16,239 bases of DNA from DATIXD01 sp035518875 (GCA_035518875.1 DATIXD010000293.1:1-16239), one strand, 5' to 3'; counted from the first letter of the stretch, positions 8,043 through 15,454 are shown. The notes: generated by a model from the letters alone, not told the origin. Program-made: numbers and translations.

Positions 8043-9199
8043 GAATGCGTTTTTTCGGCTTAAGGCGGCTATTGCTCGTGCTGATTGGCTTGTGCCTGGT
8101 GGCTTGCCATTCGCAGAACGAGGAGCAAAAGCCAAAATCTGCTCCCATGCCCAAGGATGAAGTCGTTTTGAGCCCTGACTCCCCCAAGTTCGGCTACATC
8201 AAGGAGGCGGTGGTCGAGTTGAGCCGGCGGCCGCTGATGGAGCCTGTGGCGGGCAAGATCGCCTATGACGAGACGCGCACCGCCCGCGTCTCGTCGCCCA
8301 TCGCCGGTCGCGTGATCGGCGGCATCTCTCACCTCGGCGCCCAGGTCAAGGCGGGGAATGCCCTGTTGGAGCTGGATAGCCCCGAACTGGGCCAGGCGCA
8401 GTCGGATTACGCGAACGCCTTGGCCGACCTGAATCTCGCCGAGCGGGCCTTTCAGCGGGTTAAAGACCTCTACGAAAACGGCATCTTGCCTCGCAAGGAT
8501 TTGGATCAGTCGCAGGATGAGCTTGCACGCGCCCGCAGCGAGACGGAGCGGGCACGCCTGAGACTCGCCAACCTGGGCGTGCAAGGAGGGGGACGCACGG
8601 ACAATCGTTTCGCGCTGCACGCGCCCATTGCAGGTACCATCACCGAGCGTAACGTCAATCCGGGCATGGAAGTACGCCCCGATCTGGCCGCGCCCTTGTT
8701 CGTCATCAGCGATATCGGCCATTTGTGGGTGCTGATGGACGTCTTCGAAAAAGACATCGGTCTGATCCATGTAGGCCAGGAGGTATCGGTAAGAGTTCCG
8801 GCTTATCCGGATGAACGTTTCCCGGCGACGGTCGATTACATCAGTCAGGTGGTCGATGAAATTACCCGCACCGTCAAGGTGCGCTGCCTACTGCCGAACC
8901 GTGCCGGCAAGCTGTTGCCCGCCATGTATGCCGCGATCGATGTGCAAAGCGAGCCGGGTGATCGGGCGGTGGTGGTGCCGTTGAGCGCGCTCTTTACCGA
9001 AGGTGAATCCGATTGGTTGTTCGTTGCGATCGGCGATGGGCATTATCAGAAACGTCCCGTCAAGGTGGGCTTGCGGCTCAAGGACAAGGCAGTGGTCGAG
9101 GAGGGTCTTAACCCCGGCGAGCGCCTAGTGGTGGACGGGGCCTTGTTGCTGCGCACTGAAGAGGAGACCGAATCGGCCGGTGGGGAAGCCCAACAGTGA
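8039..9199 (+). CDS. HME-RND periplasmic adaptor lipoprotein, operon 2
   Basis: This 386-residue membrane fusion protein pairs with the pump encoded next. The lipoprotein signal MRMRFFGLRRLLLVLIGLC ends in lipobox L-V-A-C, with Cys23 as the lipidated residue. A lipoyl half follows at about 86-115 (SSPIAGRVIGGISHLGAQVK), then a coiled-coil hairpin at about 116-180 and the second lipoyl half at about 190-222 (HAPIAGTITERNVNPGMEV). The beta-barrel has DVFEKDI (234-240), and a membrane-proximal domain closes the protein. No methionine-rich or histidine-rich metal-binding stretch is seen. The start overlaps the upstream stop (ATGA), and its own stop overlaps the downstream start (GTGA at 9196-9199), so translation of the three genes is likely coupled. 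Confidence 0.92.
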   Translation: MRMRFFGLRRLLLVLIGLCLVACHSQNEEQKPKSAPMPKDEVVLSPDSPKFGYIKEAVVELSRRPLMEPVAGKIAYDETRTARVSSPIAGRVIGGISHLGAQVKAGNALLELDSPELGQAQSDYANALADLNLAERAFQRVKDLYENGILPRKDLDQSQDELARARSETERARLRLANLGVQGGGRTDNRFALHAPIAGTITERNVNPGMEVRPDLAAPLFVISDIGHLWVLMDVFEKDIGLIHVGQEVSVRVPAYPDERFPATVDYISQVVDEITRTVKVRCLLPNRAGKLLPAMYAAIDVQSEPGDRAVVVPLSALFTEGESDWLFVAIGDGHYQKRPVKVGLRLKDKAVVEEGLNPGERLVVDGALLLRTEEETESAGGEAQQ

Positions 9200-12100
9200 T
9201 TGATCGCATCATCGCATTCTGCCTACAGCAGCGGCCGCTCATCATCGGCGCGGCGGTCTTGCTCGCTGTGGCCGGTGTGCTGTCCTTCGAGCGCCTGCCG
9301 GTACAGGCTTTCCCCGATGTGCAGAATGTGTTCGTGAACGTGGTGACCCAGTTTCCGGGTCAGGCGCCGGAAGAAGTCGAAAAACTCATCACCCTGCCCA
9401 TCGAAAAGGAGATGAACGGCCTGCCGCATCTGATCAACATGCGCTCGGTTTCCATTTTCGGACTGGCCGTGGTTACTCTGACCTTCGACGACGATGCGGA
9501 AGATTATTTCTCGCGCCAGCAGGTGTTGGAGCGCTTACAGGGCGTGAGCCTGCCGACCGCCGTACAACCCGTGCTGGGACCACTGTCGACCGGCGTTGGC
9601 GAAATCTATCGTTACCGAATCGAAGCGCCCGGCGTGCCTTTGGTGGAGCAGCGCGCCTTGCAGGACTGGGTGATCGAGCGACGGCTACGCACCGTTCAAG
9701 GTGTAGCCGACGTGGTCGCGTTCGGCGGCGGCGTCAAGCAATATCAGGTCCAGATTGATCCGAACAAACTGAAAGATTACAAACTGACCCTGCAGGATGT
9801 TTTTCAGGCCATAGCCGATAACAACGCCAATATCGGCGGCGGCTTCATCGAGCATGGTTACGAGGCCTTGGTGGTGCGCGGGGCGGGGCTTTTGAAGTCT
9901 GCAGAGGATATCGGCAACATCGTGGTAACTAGTCGCGATGGCATTCCAATTCTGGTCAAGAACTTGGCCGACGTCGCCATTGGCCCCCAGCCACGCAGCG
10001 GCATTGTCGGGTTCAATCAACAGGACGACGTAGTCGAAGGCATCGTGTTACTGGTAAAGGGCAAGGAGGCGATCGGAGTTCTACGCGGGGTGAAGGAAAA
10101 AATCGAAGACCTCAACGCTCATGGCCTACCACCCGGCGTCAAGATCATGCCGTTCTATGATCGCACCGACCTCGTGCATCACACCGTGGAGACCGTCGAG
10201 CATAATATGGTCGAGGGGGCGCTGCTGATCCTCATCATCCTGGTGGTGTTCTTGAGGCGACTCATGGCTGCCGTGGTGGTCATTCTGGTGATCCCCTTGT
10301 CTCTGCTGTTCGCCTTCATCCTGATCGATGTCCGCCATATTTCGGCCAACCTGATTTCGCTGGGCGCCATCGACTTCGGCATCATCGTGGACAGCGCCGT
10401 GGTGCTGGTGGAGGCGATCATGGTCAGGGTGACGTGGGAATTGGAACAGCGTGCCGGGCTTCAGCATATGCGCCAATCCATGCTGATGACGGCTTCGGAG
10501 CTAGGGCGACCGATCCTGTTCTCCAAGGCCATCATCATCACCGCCTTTCTGCCGATTTTCACCTTTCAGCGTGTCGAGGCCAAGATTTTCTCGCCCATGG
10601 CCTACACTCTGAGCTTCGCACTGTTGGGTTCTTTGATCATCAGTCTCACCCTGGTGCCGGTGTTGCTCAGCTACATGATCGGCCCTCGCCTGGTCGAGGC
10701 GCATAATCCCCTGGTTCACTGGATGGAGGTAAGTTACAAGGCTTGGTTGGAAGCCATCCTGCGGCACCCTAAAAAGTTGTTTGCAACGGCAGCTACGGCG
10801 TTGGCGCTGTCGCTCGCGTCCACTCATTTTATCGGCACCGAATTCATGCCCAAGTTGGATGAGGGCAACATCTGGCTCACCATTACCCTGCCGACCCCGG
10901 TTTCCCTCAGAAAGGCCAAGGACTTGGAGCGGGACATTCGCAGCCGTTTGCGGGAGTTCACGGAGGCCAAGTCGGTTTTGACCCAATTGGGCCGGCCGGA
11001 AGATGGTACCGACCCGAAAGGCTTCAATAATCTGGAAATCCTGGCCGATCTCAACCCTAAAAGTAGCTGGCGCTATAGCAAAAAGGATGAATTGGTCGAA
11101 GCCATGCAGCAGAAACTGGCAGTTTTCCCCGGCTTGCAGTTCAACTTTTCCCAAGTGATACAGGACAATGTGGAGGAGGCTATTTCCGGCGTCAAAGGCG
11201 AAATCGCCATCAAGATTTTTGGCGACGACCTGAAAATCCTTCAGGAAAAGGCGAATCAAATCACCCGTATCCTTCGCTCAACAAAAGGCGCCACGGACGT
11301 GGCCGCCGAACAGCAATCCGGTCTCGCCCAGGTGTTGATCGACATCGATCGGCAACGGATTGCCCGTTACGGCATCAATGTCGCCGACGTGGAAGCCGTC
11401 ATCGAAATGGCCGTGGGTGGCAAGGCGGCATCCCAGATGTTGGAAGGCGAACGGCGTTTCGATATCACGGTGCGTCTTACCGAAGATGCACGCAATTCAG
11501 TCGGCGTCATTGAGGACTTGTGGGTCCCAACCGCCAATGGTGGCCGCATCCCCTTGGCCGAACTGGCCGAAGTCAAGGTGGACCAGGCGGCTTCGCGCAT
11601 CAGTCGGGAAGATAACATGCGGCGCATCGCCATCAAGTGCAATCTGATCGGTCGCGACCAAGGCAGCTTCGTAGCAGAAGCCCAGAAAAAAGTGGCCCAG
11701 CAAGTGTCTCTGCCCCCGGGCTATAGGATTTTCTGGAGTGGGCAGTTCGAAAACCAGCAGCGCGCCATGAAAAGGCTATACATCATCGTACCGATCAGCT
11801 TGGCCCTGATTTTCACTCTGCTGTTCTGGGCATTTCATTCAGTCAAAAATGCGATCCTGATCGTCATGAACGTGCCTTTTGCCCTGATTGGTGGTCTAGT
11901 CGCCTTGCTGCTGACCGGCATACACCTCAGCATCTCCGCTGCAGTGGGTTTTATTGCGTTGTTCGGCATCGCCGTTCAGAACGGGGTGATCCTCATATCC
12001 CGGATCAACCAGTTACGGCGCGAGGGACAACCATTGCACGACGCTATTCTGCACGGCTCCGTCAGCCGCTTGCGCCCGGTGGTGATGACGGCCTTGATGG

Positions 12101-12264
12101 CAATGTTGGGACTTTTCCCCGCGGCCTTGTCCACCTCGGTCGGATCGGAAACGGCAAAACCCTTCGCCGTCGTCATCATCGGCGGACTCGTTAGCGCGAC
12201 CATGCTCACCTTGACCATGTTGCCGGCCTTGTACAGGAATTTTGCAGAGAGCCCAGAACTTTAA
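9196..12264 (+). CDS. Heavy-metal efflux RND pump with DSA/VEA TM4 variant, operon 2
   Basis: This 1022-residue CusA/CzcA-family inner-membrane antiporter starts at a GTG overlapping the adaptor stop. Landmarks match those of the first pump at the same positions: P-V-Q-A-F-P-D-V (35-42), G-Q-A-P-E-E-V-E, G-L-P-H-L-I-N-M-R-S. TM4 reads DFGIIVDSAVVLVEA (393-407). The three acidic relay residues D393, D399 and E406 are kept, but Gly400 is Ser and the Asn after the glutamate (407) is Ala. This points to an HME-RND subgroup different from classic CzcA, probably still for divalent cations. The TM4 is not that of CusA, so a copper/silver role is unlikely. The C-terminal half repeats the family motif F-E-N-Q-Q-R-A-M before TM8. 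It is followed after nine bases by the PII-like gene. Confidence 0.95.
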   Translation: MIDRIIAFCLQQRPLIIGAAVLLAVAGVLSFERLPVQAFPDVQNVFVNVVTQFPGQAPEEVEKLITLPIEKEMNGLPHLINMRSVSIFGLAVVTLTFDDDAEDYFSRQQVLERLQGVSLPTAVQPVLGPLSTGVGEIYRYRIEAPGVPLVEQRALQDWVIERRLRTVQGVADVVAFGGGVKQYQVQIDPNKLKDYKLTLQDVFQAIADNNANIGGGFIEHGYEALVVRGAGLLKSAEDIGNIVVTSRDGIPILVKNLADVAIGPQPRSGIVGFNQQDDVVEGIVLLVKGKEAIGVLRGVKEKIEDLNAHGLPPGVKIMPFYDRTDLVHHTVETVEHNMVEGALLILIILVVFLRRLMAAVVVILVIPLSLLFAFILIDVRHISANLISLGAIDFGIIVDSAVVLVEAIMVRVTWELEQRAGLQHMRQSMLMTASELGRPILFSKAIIITAFLPIFTFQRVEAKIFSPMAYTLSFALLGSLIISLTLVPVLLSYMIGPRLVEAHNPLVHWMEVSYKAWLEAILRHPKKLFATAATALALSLASTHFIGTEFMPKLDEGNIWLTITLPTPVSLRKAKDLERDIRSRLREFTEAKSVLTQLGRPEDGTDPKGFNNLEILADLNPKSSWRYSKKDELVEAMQQKLAVFPGLQFNFSQVIQDNVEEAISGVKGEIAIKIFGDDLKILQEKANQITRILRSTKGATDVAAEQQSGLAQVLIDIDRQRIARYGINVADVEAVIEMAVGGKAASQMLEGERRFDITVRLTEDARNSVGVIEDLWVPTANGGRIPLAELAEVKVDQAASRISREDNMRRIAIKCNLIGRDQGSFVAEAQKKVAQQVSLPPGYRIFWSGQFENQQRAMKRLYIIVPISLALIFTLLFWAFHSVKNAILIVMNVPFALIGGLVALLLTGIHLSISAAVGFIALFGIAVQNGVILISRINQLRREGQPLHDAILHGSVSRLRPVVMTALMAMLGLFPAALSTSVGSETAKPFAVVIIGGLVSATMLTLTMLPALYRNFAESPEL

Positions 12265-12273
12265 GGAAGCCTC

Positions 12274-12600
12274 ATGAAAGAAATCCGCGCCTATATTCAA
12301 CCCTTCATGCTGGCGAAAGTCACTCAAGCGTTGCTGGAAATACCCGATTTTCCGGGCATGAGCGTATCCGACTGCGAAGGATTCGGGCGGGAAAGGATCA
12401 TATCGCGCCAGAATTACTCGCCGTTTTTGGCAAAAAAACGCATTGAAATCTTCGCTCCGGAGGGCCTGGTGGAAACCATTTTCGATACTTTGATGAAAGC
12501 CGCAAATACTCATCAGCACGGCGCCGGCAAGGTTTATGTACTCCATGTCGACGAAGGCGGACGGATATCTACCGAAGAGCGCGGGACGGAGGTGACCTAG
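12274..12600 (+). CDS. PII-like signalling protein linked to metal efflux (PII-NG type)
   Basis: This 108-residue protein has the ferredoxin-like PII fold pattern: M-K-E-I-R-A-Y-I-Q-P-F at strand 1, R-I-E-I-F at strand 2, and G-A-G-K-V-Y-V-L-H-V-D-E-G-G-R-I-S-T towards the C-terminus. The canonical T-loop signature with its uridylylated tyrosine context is missing and is replaced by GFGRERIISRQNYSPFLAKK (37-56). The B-loop keeps T79 and G83-A-G-K86 but has a His-Gln-His (80-82) where classic PII has G-K-I. In the C-loop, R-I-R-T-G-E has become R-I-S-T-E-E. PII homologues lacking the canonical signatures and associated with metal transporters were described as a separate group (Sant'Anna and colleagues, 2009), and this gene fits. 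It begins nine bases after the pump stop, with AAGGA as Shine-Dalgarno. A regulatory or sensing role for the pump is inferred; ligand unknown. Confidence 0.88.
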   Translation: MKEIRAYIQPFMLAKVTQALLEIPDFPGMSVSDCEGFGRERIISRQNYSPFLAKKRIEIFAPEGLVETIFDTLMKAANTHQHGAGKVYVLHVDEGGRISTEERGTEVT

Positions 12601-12723
12601 ATTTTCGACTTTCCGGAAAATAATTCTCTTGCGAAACCGGATTCAAAGTGGATCTGCTTCAATATGGCTTACGCGGCCTTGGTTTCCCCGCTTCGCGGCA
12701 ATTAGCCACTTACCTTCAAGTTA

Positions 12724-13062
12724 TTAGTCGCAGAGCCATTCGGGTGCGAAAGCCTGCTGCATTTTTTGTTCGCGTAGTTTTCTCAGCTTGCAGAAATAAC
12801 CGGAAAGCAACTGCTCGATGCAGCGATTGTAGTTTTTCGGGACTAACCAAAGGTCTGGTCGCACATTCGTATCCGGGTGAAATAATTCGGCGATGAACTC
12901 GTGACCGGCTTCCCGGACGCCGGTGAAGTCGACTTCAATCCACGCCGGTTCGTGCAAGCGTTCCGATTCGATAATCCACCTGGCCTGCTCCTTGGAATGA
13001 AGCGGCTGTACCGGCGTGATGTATTGACTCAAGCGAATGACTCTGACGGGTTTTGCCGGCAT
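12724..13062 (-). CDS. STAS-like (DUF4325-type) small protein
   Basis: This is a 112-residue cytosolic protein. The ATG at 13062 is preferred over an upstream in-frame ATG at 13146, because AGGAG stands 10 bases before it and the residues upstream (MFNKNLSAGRHLAG...) would be transcribed across the candidate promoter. The core A-W-I-E-V-D-F-T-G-V-R-E-A-G-H-E-F-I-A-E-L-F (about 40-61) matches the strand-helix pattern of STAS-like DUF4325 proteins. These usually accompany histidine kinases or antiphospholipase/anti-sigma type partners. After it come V-R-P-D-L-W-L-V-P-K-N-Y-N and a basic C-terminal helix. The phospho-acceptor serine of true anti-sigma antagonists is not evident. It is convergent with operon 2 and about 120 bases from the PII gene. 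No partner kinase is in the window. Confidence 0.7.
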   Translation of the reverse strand: MPAKPVRVIRLSQYITPVQPLHSKEQARWIIESERLHEPAWIEVDFTGVREAGHEFIAELFHPDTNVRPDLWLVPKNYNRCIEQLLSGYFCKLRKLREQKMQQAFAPEWLCD

Positions 13063-13107
13063 GATTGAGATGCTCCTGATGTCCCAAAAGTATCGAGCGA
13101 GGATCCC

Positions 13108-13123
13108 AGCAAGATGTCTGCCA
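13108..13123 (-). promoter_or_regulatory. Sigma-54-type promoter for the STAS-like gene
   Basis: On the minus strand TGGCAGACATCTTGCT matches the -24/-12 consensus TGGCAC-N5-TTGC(A/T) closely, with exact GG-N10-GC spacing. A start of transcription about 12 bases on (near 13097) would give a leader of about 35 bases, containing the AGGAG ribosome site before the ATG at 13062. The geometry suits a genuine promoter. Confidence 0.6.
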
Positions 13124-13471
13124 GCGCTAAGGTTTTTATTAAACAAATAGTTAGAGTCTATTCGGAGGCTGGAAGGTTGAGATCAACCAGAATATTGAGC
13201 GGCAGGCGGCCAACACAACCACGCCGAATGCAATTCGAGTGGTCTAGTCTGAAAGTTGCTTTTTGATAACGAGAGTTCCAGCAGGGGCGAAACTTTTCCT
13301 TCTAATGCCGCAATCCCTGGAAGGTATAAAAGTGCCCATAGTGACCGAAAACCCGCTTAGACTAGCTTTGGTCTCCTCGCCGGTCTTGAGCGGGCTTAAC
13401 CCCAGATCAACATCATGGGTCAAGGTTCGGAAGGCTGCCAACGGGCATCAGTGTACTTCCGGTCCAGGTAC
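13124..13471. other. Gene-free region between STAS-like and lipoprotein genes
   Basis: I see no convincing gene in these 348 bases. Open frames exist on both strands (for example 13263-13475 from a TTG on +, and 13244-13441 on minus), but neither has a ribosome site or a recognisable family. GGTATAAAAG at 13323-13332 is a -10-like element pointing towards the downstream lipoprotein gene, without a good -35. The dyad at 13175-13188 is listed separately. Confidence 0.4.
13175..13188. promoter_or_regulatory. Dyad GGTTGA-GA-TCAACC, candidate enhancer site
   Basis: A perfect 6-bp inverted repeat with a 2-base spacer lies about 85 bases upstream of the presumed start point from the sigma-54-type promoter. 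Bacterial enhancer-binding proteins commonly bind dyads at this distance. Only one copy is seen. Confidence 0.3.
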
Positions 13472-14692
13472 ATGATACTCGGATCGACTGTCTCCACATC
13501 AGCGGCAAAAAGTCTTCGGCCGAGCATCGCGCTCTGGCTGGCCCTGGCCCTGTGTTTTTTGCTGACCGGGTGTTGGACGAAATCCCCACCGCTCACGTCT
13601 GCCGAGTTCGAAGCCAAACTGGCACGTATCACCTCTCGAGGCGGGTATATTCCTACCCGAACCTATAAAACGATTGAATTGCGGGAGACCTGGCGACAAG
13701 GCGTCGTGGACATCGACATCGATATCCTCGCCCCCGTTGAAGGTGGCCACTTTCCGACCGTCTTGTATTTACCCGGTCTCGGGGAGAACGCCGACGCGGG
13801 ACGTCTGTGGCGAAGGGCCTGGGCACAAGCCGGCTACGCGGTGCTATCGGTGCAACCTGCGTCCTTGGGGGAAGCAATCTTGTCATCGAAGGACGCAAAG
13901 GCCGACAAACGGGCCATCGCACGGCGGAGTTCATCCGCTGTTTCCCTGGAAAATCGGCTGGGTCACTTGGCCTGGGTTCTGGATGAACTCACCCGCCGTA
14001 CTCAATCACTGGTTTCTCTTTATGGCCGGGTGGACTTGAGCCGGCTCGCCCTTGCGGGTTTCGACTTGGGCGCTCAAGCGGTCTCCGCGCTCTGTGGGGA
14101 ATCGGTCGAAGGTTCACCGAAAACTTTCCCCACAGCTCCGCATGCGGGGATCGTGCTCAGTCCTTACGTGGACTTGGCGGCCGGCGGGCTGGAGAAACGT
14201 TTTTCTAATATGACCCTGCCCCTGCTAACGGTCACCGGCAGCGAGGACGATGACCCCTTCGGCATTAGTTCCGCTTCCCTCCGCAGAGCCGTCTGGCAAT
14301 ACGCCCCGCCCGGCGATAAGTACCTCCTGATCCTACAGGGGGGAGCCCACCGCTTGCTGGCAGGTTCGGAACTCGGCGGCAGCAGAAAGGCAGATGACGC
14401 GTCTAAGGATGGCGATCAGACGCCTCAGGAGGACCAAGATTCGCGCGACCGGCGGGATCCGGATTCCGATCGGATAGCCGCCTACGGCGGTGGGGGGCGT
14501 GTGCGCCGCGGAGGAGGCGGAGATCGCCGCAAAAGAGGCCGCGAAATCGGCTTTCGACATATCGCCGCCGTGGAAAGTATCTCCACCGCCTTCCTTGATG
14601 TTTCCCTCAAGCACGACCGCGTGGCGAAGGAATGGCTGCTGCGCAATGCCCGTCCCTGGCTCGGGCGCAGCGCCACCCTGCAGTGGAAATAA
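13472..14692 (+). CDS. Alpha/beta-hydrolase-like lipoprotein with Asp in the nucleophile elbow
   Basis: The start at 13472 is chosen because it leads directly into a lipoprotein signal (hydrophobic I-A-L-W-L-A-L-A-L-C-F-L, lipobox L-T-G-C, Cys34). The frame is open back to 13415. The 406-residue product resembles dienelactone-hydrolase/PAF-acetylhydrolase-like proteins. T-V-L-Y-L-P-G-L-G-E-N (96-106) supplies the oxyanion-hole strand, R-L-A-L-A-G-F-D-L-G (191-200) the nucleophile elbow, L-L-T-V-T-G-S-E-D-D-D (251-261) the acid, and G-G-A-H (290-293) the histidine. In the elbow the usual serine of G-x-S-x-G is Asp198. Residues about 303-355 are a low-complexity insert, first acidic and then Gly/Arg-rich, before a closing helix region (V-E-S-I-S-T-A-F-L-D-V). 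It is predicted to be anchored in the outer or inner membrane facing the periplasm. Substrate is unknown, and the Asp could mean either altered chemistry or loss of activity. Confidence 0.8.
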   Translation: MILGSTVSTSAAKSLRPSIALWLALALCFLLTGCWTKSPPLTSAEFEAKLARITSRGGYIPTRTYKTIELRETWRQGVVDIDIDILAPVEGGHFPTVLYLPGLGENADAGRLWRRAWAQAGYAVLSVQPASLGEAILSSKDAKADKRAIARRSSSAVSLENRLGHLAWVLDELTRRTQSLVSLYGRVDLSRLALAGFDLGAQAVSALCGESVEGSPKTFPTAPHAGIVLSPYVDLAAGGLEKRFSNMTLPLLTVTGSEDDDPFGISSASLRRAVWQYAPPGDKYLLILQGGAHRLLAGSELGGSRKADDASKDGDQTPQEDQDSRDRRDPDSDRIAAYGGGGRVRRGGGGDRRKRGREIGFRHIAAVESISTAFLDVSLKHDRVAKEWLLRNARPWLGRSATLQWK

Positions 14693-14834
14693 AGACGCGG
14701 TCTCGGCCGGTTCGAGCGCCGATCCAATTTCGGCAGGTGCCGAAAGCGATGGAGATAACGACCATGGCGGTTCCCCAAATAGCATCGACGCATAGAGTAA
14801 CCGGTTATGGCGCTTTGGCTTCCCGTCTGAAATC

Positions 14835-14860
14835 CGGCTATTTTTGCCCGAAAATAGCCG
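14835..14860. repeat. Perfect inverted repeat CGGCTATTTT / AAAATAGCCG
   Basis: Arms at 14835-14844 and 14851-14860 are exact reverse complements, with loop TGCCCG. No T-run follows on either strand, so it is not a standard intrinsic terminator. It lies 142 bases after the lipoprotein stop and about 200 bases upstream of the presumed start point of the next transcript. It may be a protein-binding dyad or an RNA 3'-end stem. Confidence 0.5.
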
Positions 14861-15029
14861 ACAAGGGCAAGGGGGAGGTCGGCGCGAAGGAAACTCGGCC
14901 GTGTGGTTCAAAACAACCGACCGCTGACCAAATCCGGCCCGCTCCCCGTGTTAAGACAGGCGATGCCCAATCGCAGCGTTTTCCTTCCTGTTCTTTATAT
15001 TCAGTCGCTTAACGCTTGCCATTGGAATA

Positions 15030-15045
15030 TGGCGCAATCATTGCT
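15030..15045 (+). promoter_or_regulatory. Sigma-54-type promoter for the small membrane protein
   Basis: TGGCGCAATCATTGCT has GG-N10-GC spacing, a TGGC -24 element and a TTGCT -12 element. The predicted start near 15057 leaves a leader of about 46 bases with GAGG before the GTG at 15103. It faces the correct gene and lies in non-coding DNA. Confidence 0.5.
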
Positions 15046-15102
15046 CGTTCCGGACTGCCGCGTGTCGCGGCTACATTGGTCGGCCCCTTATCGAGGTAAC
15101 CC

Positions 15103-15432
15103 GTGAACGAACAGCCACAACCGATTTCCCACCACATTTTGCCCACGTCCTCGTCGATGGTGGGCATTTGCATGGCGTCCATTAGCATTCTGCGCTTGTT
15201 GGAATTGACCAGCAAAGTTGCCTTGTTCGTCGATGTGCCGGTAGCAGTTGACAGCCTGATTTTCCTCGTCGCCAGCGTGATTTCCTACCTGTCCATTCGG
15301 TCGAAGAAGAACACCGATAAACTGGAGCAAATCGCCGATGTCATTTTTCTGATCGGCTTGACGGTGATGGTGGTCAACGGCTTCTTGTTGGCTTACGAGG
15401 TGGGCTTGTGGGAGGTGAAACAGCATGTCTGA
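15103..15432 (+). CDS. Small three-helix membrane protein of unknown function
   Basis: This 109-residue protein starts at GTG, with GAGG six bases upstream. After a short polar N-terminus with S-H-H-I-L-P-T-S-S-S-M, it has three hydrophobic segments at about 18-34, 46-65 and 77-98. Basic residues R-S-K-K between the second and third suggest a cytoplasmic loop there. The pattern (H-H-I-L-P-T-S then helices, then R-L-E-type linker) recalls a widespread family of uncharacterised proteobacterial inner-membrane proteins, but I cannot attach a name. The minus strand is also open over this region, but its product lacks any family features. The stop lies just upstream of a decayed transposase. Confidence 0.75.
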   Translation: MNEQPQPISHHILPTSSSMVGICMASISILRLLELTSKVALFVDVPVAVDSLIFLVASVISYLSIRSKKNTDKLEQIADVIFLIGLTVMVVNGFLLAYEVGLWEVKQHV

Positions 15433-15454
15433 CGGCGCGGGAATCGCCACAGAC

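Larger units (their letters stand above)
14693..15102. other. Gene-free region between lipoprotein and small membrane-protein genes
   Basis: The 410 bases hold no convincing coding frame. The open frame at 14632-15012 reads as random, Arg/Pro/Ala-rich sequence without a start context. Two sites stand out: the 10-bp inverted repeat at 14835-14860 and a sigma-54-type promoter match at 15030-15045, both described separately. Confidence 0.4.

Noticed and set aside
12601..12621. ATTTTC/GAAAAT stem after the PII-like gene as terminator
   Set aside because: The stem is short and AT-rich with no T-run, so it is too weak to call.
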